From positions 1-15,907 of the forward strand of contig CAZIQM010000028.1 in assembly GCA_964541635.1 (NCBI GenBank): a stretch of DNA of 15,907 bases. Direction: 5' to 3'. The first letter of the stretch is position 1; the number at the start of each line of letters is the position of its first letter. This document shows, in pieces, positions 13,198 through 15,907 of this stretch. Position numbers and translations under genes: made by a program. The stretch comes from DALYDP01 sp964541635. Its GTDB lineage: Bacteria; Patescibacteriota; Gracilibacteria; Peribacterales; Peribacteraceae. The notes beneath the pieces are model-generated. The model searched no databases. It saw only the letters and a list, made by a program, of their open reading frames with translations, and was not told the origin of the DNA.

Positions 13198-13203
13198 GAC
13201 GAC

Positions 13204-13212
13204 ATCGTAGCA
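13204..13212 (-). promoter_or_regulatory. Extended -10 promoter, leaderless start of the WecA-like gene
   Basis: On the minus strand TGC followed by TACGAT (13209-13204) forms an extended -10. The predicted start, 13197, is the G of the GTG start codon, so the mRNA should have no leader. Confidence 0.6.
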
Positions 13213-13230
13213 GCGGGCCGCGATCGTCGG

Positions 13231-13236
13231 TACACT
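13231..13236 (+). promoter_or_regulatory. -10 box TACACT of pgk
   Basis: TACACT ends 8 bases before ATG 13245, predicting a start near 13243 and a 2-base leader. The ATATG at the start is the same as in frr. The divergent -10 of the WecA-like gene lies about 20 bases away. Confidence 0.55.
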
Positions 13237-13244
13237 CCGCCCAT

Positions 13245-14423
13245 ATGAAGAACATCAAACGACTCGAGGAACTTGACCTGTCCGGGAAAAGGGTTTTGTT
13301 GCGCGCGGGGTTTGACGTGACCATCGAAGGTGGCCTGGTGACCGACACCGCCCGCATCGACGCGCTGAAGGACACGATGCTCGCGATCCTCGCGAAAGGA
13401 TCCCTCGTGATCATGGCGCACCAAGGGCGCCCGAAGGGCAAACCCGTGCCGGAGGAGAGCCAACGCCCGCTCGTGCCGGTGCTGGAGAAGCTGCTCGGCC
13501 GTCCGGTCGCGTTCGCGCCGTCGTGCGTCGGGCCCGAAACCCTCGCGATGGCGAAAGCGCTCAAGCCCGGCGACGTCTTGCTCCTCGAAAACCTCCGCTA
13601 CGACGCGCGCGAAGAAGCCAACGACCCCGCGTTCGCCGCCGAACTGGCGTCCCTCGCGGACGCGTACGTCTGCGACGCGTTTTCGAACGCCCACCGTTCG
13701 CACGCGAGCATGGTCGGCGTGCCGAAGCTCCTGCCGAGCGCCATGGGTCTCCAGATGCAGAAGGAGGTCGACAGCCTCTCGAAGGTGCTCGAGGCCAAAG
13801 ACGGCCTGTGCGTGATCGTCAGCGGCGCGAAGCTCGAAACGAAAGTCCCCGTGATCAACGCGTTCATCGGCAAAGCCGAGACGATCGTCGCCGGCGGCGC
13901 CATCGCCAACACGTTCCTCGCCGCGACGGGCAAACCCATCGGGAAGTCCTTGTCGGATCCCAACGAAGTCCCGACCGCGGCCTCGATCATCGCCGCCGCC
14001 GGAGGCGCGTTGCTCCTGCCCACGGACGTCGTCGTCGCCGACGGTCCTAACGCACCGCAATCCGCGCGTTCCTGCAGGGTGGACGAGGTCACACCGTCGG
14101 ACGCCATTTTGGACGTCGGACCGCAGTCGACCGCTGCGATCGTCGAAGCGGTGTCGAAGGCGAAGACCGTCGTGTGGAACGGCCCGCTCGGGTACACGGA
14201 GGAGGAGGCGTTTTCGACGGGGACCGTCCTCGTCGCGAAAGCGCTGGCCGAGGCGACCGCCCGCGGGACGTTCTCGGTCGTGGGCGGCGGCGACACGCTC
14301 GAAGTCCACGCGCGCTACGGATTGCCGCTCTCGCCGTACTCCTTCGTGAGCACCGGCGGCGGAGCGATGCTCGATTTCCTCGCGCAGGGGGACCTGCCGG
14401 CCATCGCCGCGCTCCGTTCGTGA
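13245..14423 (+). CDS. pgk: Phosphoglycerate kinase, divergent substrate loop
   Basis: PGK transfers the acyl phosphate of 1,3-bisphosphoglycerate to ADP in glycolysis. The 392-residue length is normal. Seen in order: HQGRPKG (59-65; usually HLGRPxG), LLLENLRYD, a DAFSNAHRSHAS block, SGAKLETK (usually GGAKVxDK), WNGPLGYTEEEAF, VVGGGDT and STGGGAMLDFL. The N-terminal 3-phosphoglycerate loop, normally RVDFNVP, reads RAGFDVT (20-26): the conserved Asp is Gly22 and the conserved Asn is Asp24. Arg37, His59 and Arg62 are kept. It is probably still active, since the nucleotide site and hinge motifs are intact. The gene has its own near-leaderless promoter, and the next gene starts 7 bases after its stop. 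Confidence 0.95.
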   Translation: MKNIKRLEELDLSGKRVLLRAGFDVTIEGGLVTDTARIDALKDTMLAILAKGSLVIMAHQGRPKGKPVPEESQRPLVPVLEKLLGRPVAFAPSCVGPETLAMAKALKPGDVLLLENLRYDAREEANDPAFAAELASLADAYVCDAFSNAHRSHASMVGVPKLLPSAMGLQMQKEVDSLSKVLEAKDGLCVIVSGAKLETKVPVINAFIGKAETIVAGGAIANTFLAATGKPIGKSLSDPNEVPTAASIIAAAGGALLLPTDVVVADGPNAPQSARSCRVDEVTPSDAILDVGPQSTAAIVEAVSKAKTVVWNGPLGYTEEEAFSTGTVLVAKALAEATARGTFSVVGGGDTLEVHARYGLPLSPYSFVSTGGGAMLDFLAQGDLPAIAALRS

Positions 14424-14430
14424 CACCTTC

Positions 14431-15907
14431 ATGGCGAAGCCCCCGTCCGATCCGGCCCTGCAGCTGTGCATCCTCGGCGAAGAGGAGAACCTCGACGCGT
14501 TCGCGCGCCGGCTGAACGCCGCGCCCGCGGGCACCGTCATCGCGTTCCTCGGTTCGCGCGAGCGGGCGGTGGCGTCGTCCGCCGACCAAGTCGCGGCGCT
14601 CACGAAAGCGTTGCAGGCGACGAAGTCGTACATCGCCACGAAACATCCGGGCCTCGCCAAGCAGGCGCGCGCCAAGGGCATCCGCGTCATCGACCGCACG
14701 GCCGACCTGAAGGACATGCTCGAGAAACACCCGCAGCTGCACGACGCGCTCCGGATGTTCTCGCCGCACGTGTGGCGGCAGCAATTGAAGTCGCAACTCC
14801 AGCGGATGGGGCTCGTCAGCATGCCCAGGCTGCGCATCTACAGCCTCGTGACGCTGTCGGGATTGCTGTTCTTCTTCGTCGTGTTCCGGTTGCTCCCGTC
14901 GGCGGAGATCGAGGTCAAACCCCGCCAGGAAACGGTCACCCAAACGGTGAACGTGTTCCTCGCCGGCAGCGGGGCGTCCTTGCCCGCGACGCGCGTCCGC
15001 CAATTGCCGCTCCGCCTCATCGAGGTGCGCGACGAGCGCTCGTTGACCTTCGACCAGATCAGCAAACAGTTCGTGGGCGGCGCGGCGACGGTCGATTTGA
15101 AAATCTCGAACGCGACGGGCGACCGCGTGTCGCTCCGGAAAGGCACCCGCTTCCAGAACCAGGCCGGGATGGTGTTTCGGACGCTCGGCCCGGTGATCAT
15201 CCCCGCGAGCGGCAGCGCGAGCATGCGCGCGAAGGCGGACGACGTCGACGCGTACGGGCAGATCATCGGCCAGCGCGGCAACGTGCCGGCCGGCATCGAG
15301 TGGAACGTACCGGGCCTCGACGAGGCGACCCGCAAGCTCGTCACCGCCGTGAACCCGCTCGCGGCGTCCGGCGGCTCCACCGCGTACCGGACCGTTCTCA
15401 CGCAGCAAGACCTCGAGATCGCGAAAAAGCGCCTCGAACAGGAGCTTCTCGCCAACGCGAAGCGCCTCGTGAACGAGGAAATCGACCTGCTCAACGCCGA
15501 GGATCCCACGCTCGGCGTCCACCTGCTCCAGTACGGCGAACTCACGAAGCTCACGTACACGGGCTTCGTCATCCCGAACCAATTCGTCGGCCAGGAGGTG
15601 ATGTCGGTGCCGATCGAAGGGAAGATCGTGTACGCCGCGAACGCCTACGACGCGAAGTCGATCCTATCGTTCCTCCAGAGCGAACTCACGGCCCACGTGC
15701 GGCAGGGGAAGATGCTTCTCGAAGAAGCGCTCTCGGACGAGAGCCTCATCGTCCACGTCATCGATTACGCGGACGACCTATCGTGGATCAAGCTGACGGT
15801 CGACCTCTCCGCCACGGAGCAGTACGTGCTCGACCCGCTCACGCCCGACGGCGCGCTCTTCGCCAAGCGCGTGCGCGACCAGGTGGCGGGCCTCACGATC
15901 GACGAAG
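14431..15907 (+). CDS. Membrane-anchored baseplate-J-like protein, 3' end outside the window
   Basis: The frame is open from ATG 14431 to the window end (492 full codons, no stop). Residues 1-130 form a soluble, probably cytoplasmic, Ala/Lys-rich domain; one membrane helix lies at about 136-156. The outer part (157 on) holds a baseplate-J/gp47-like core: KGTRFQNQAGMVFRT (237-251), VIIPASGSASMRAKA, GNVPAGI, and VNPLAASGG (307-315). In phage, type VI and contractile systems this fold builds the baseplate wedge. In Patescibacteria such proteins are found with a membrane anchor and unknown role. It follows pgk by 7 bases with no Shine-Dalgarno, so probably shares its mRNA. No other tail or contractile-system gene is seen here. 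The N-terminal domain is not recognised. Confidence 0.8.
   Translation, partial: MAKPPSDPALQLCILGEEENLDAFARRLNAAPAGTVIAFLGSRERAVASSADQVAALTKALQATKSYIATKHPGLAKQARAKGIRVIDRTADLKDMLEKHPQLHDALRMFSPHVWRQQLKSQLQRMGLVSMPRLRIYSLVTLSGLLFFFVVFRLLPSAEIEVKPRQETVTQTVNVFLAGSGASLPATRVRQLPLRLIEVRDERSLTFDQISKQFVGGAATVDLKISNATGDRVSLRKGTRFQNQAGMVFRTLGPVIIPASGSASMRAKADDVDAYGQIIGQRGNVPAGIEWNVPGLDEATRKLVTAVNPLAASGGSTAYRTVLTQQDLEIAKKRLEQELLANAKRLVNEEIDLLNAEDPTLGVHLLQYGELTKLTYTGFVIPNQFVGQEVMSVPIEGKIVYAANAYDAKSILSFLQSELTAHVRQGKMLLEEALSDESLIVHVIDYADDLSWIKLTVDLSATEQYVLDPLTPDGALFAKRVRDQVAGLTIDE

Noticed and set aside
13071..15582. Long minus-strand open frames opposite pgk and the baseplate-J-like gene
   Set aside because: They are Arg/Ala/His-rich shadows of well-supported plus-strand genes, a common artefact in GC-rich DNA.
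14431..15907. Prophage or contractile tail locus suggested by the baseplate-J-like domain
   Set aside because: The protein has a cytoplasmic domain and a membrane anchor, follows pgk closely, and no other phage or tail gene is present in the window.
1..15907. CRISPR array, insertion sequence or toxin-antitoxin pair
   Set aside because: No regularly spaced repeats, no transposase-like frame and no paired small genes with such features were found on either strand.

Overview
The window looks like a chromosomal piece of a GC-rich bacterium, most probably a member of the Patescibacteria (CPR). This rests on the lean, tightly packed gene layout, a membrane-anchored baseplate-J-like protein of a kind I associate with that group, small single-domain enzymes, and divergent versions of PriA and phosphoglycerate kinase. 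UGA is used as an ordinary stop codon (frr, idi, rarA, pgk), which argues against the UGA=Gly lineages. The phylum assignment is inference, not proof, and no plasmid, phage, IS or CRISPR signature was seen.

Layout. 1-240: a tRNA-Arg(TCT) on the minus strand, cut by the window edge, preceded by a copy of its own 5' half. 241-1770 (+): a Tic20/DUF4870-like membrane protein, ribosome recycling factor (frr) and an overlapping SPOUT RNA 2'-O-methyltransferase. 1767-3707 (-): primosomal helicase PriA, overlapping the methyltransferase tail to tail. 3790-5327 (+): an orphan protein with Tiki/TraB-like motifs and type 1 isopentenyl-diphosphate isomerase (idi). 5328-6401 (-): tRNA-Pro(TGG), an unrecognised 151-residue protein and a DUF4383 membrane protein. 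6402-6698: intergenic, with three consecutive inverted repeats. 6699-8652 (+): RarA/MgsA AAA+ ATPase and an unrecognised polytopic membrane protein. 8654-9658 (-): TsaE fused to an HD-type domain. 9715-11169 (+): membrane-anchored M23 peptidase. 11227-13197 (-): a secreted SIMPL-like protein and a WecA/MraY-family phosphoglycosyltransferase. 13245-15907 (+): phosphoglycerate kinase and the start of a baseplate-J-like membrane protein.

Functional themes are translation (frr, tRNAs, RNA methylation, t6A synthesis through TsaE), replication-fork rescue (PriA, RarA), cell envelope (WecA-like enzyme, idi, M23 peptidase, secreted and membrane proteins) and glycolysis (pgk).

The most consistent unusual signal is regulatory. 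Nearly every gene lacks a Shine-Dalgarno sequence. For about nine genes a TANNNT -10 box ends 6 to 10 bases before the start codon, predicting leaderless or nearly leaderless mRNAs. The remaining genes have short leaders poor in G. Other points worth following are the TsaE-HD fusion, a PriA that keeps only four of the eight zinc cysteines, altered 3-phosphoglycerate-loop residues in PGK, the tRNA-half duplication, and the structured region before rarA.
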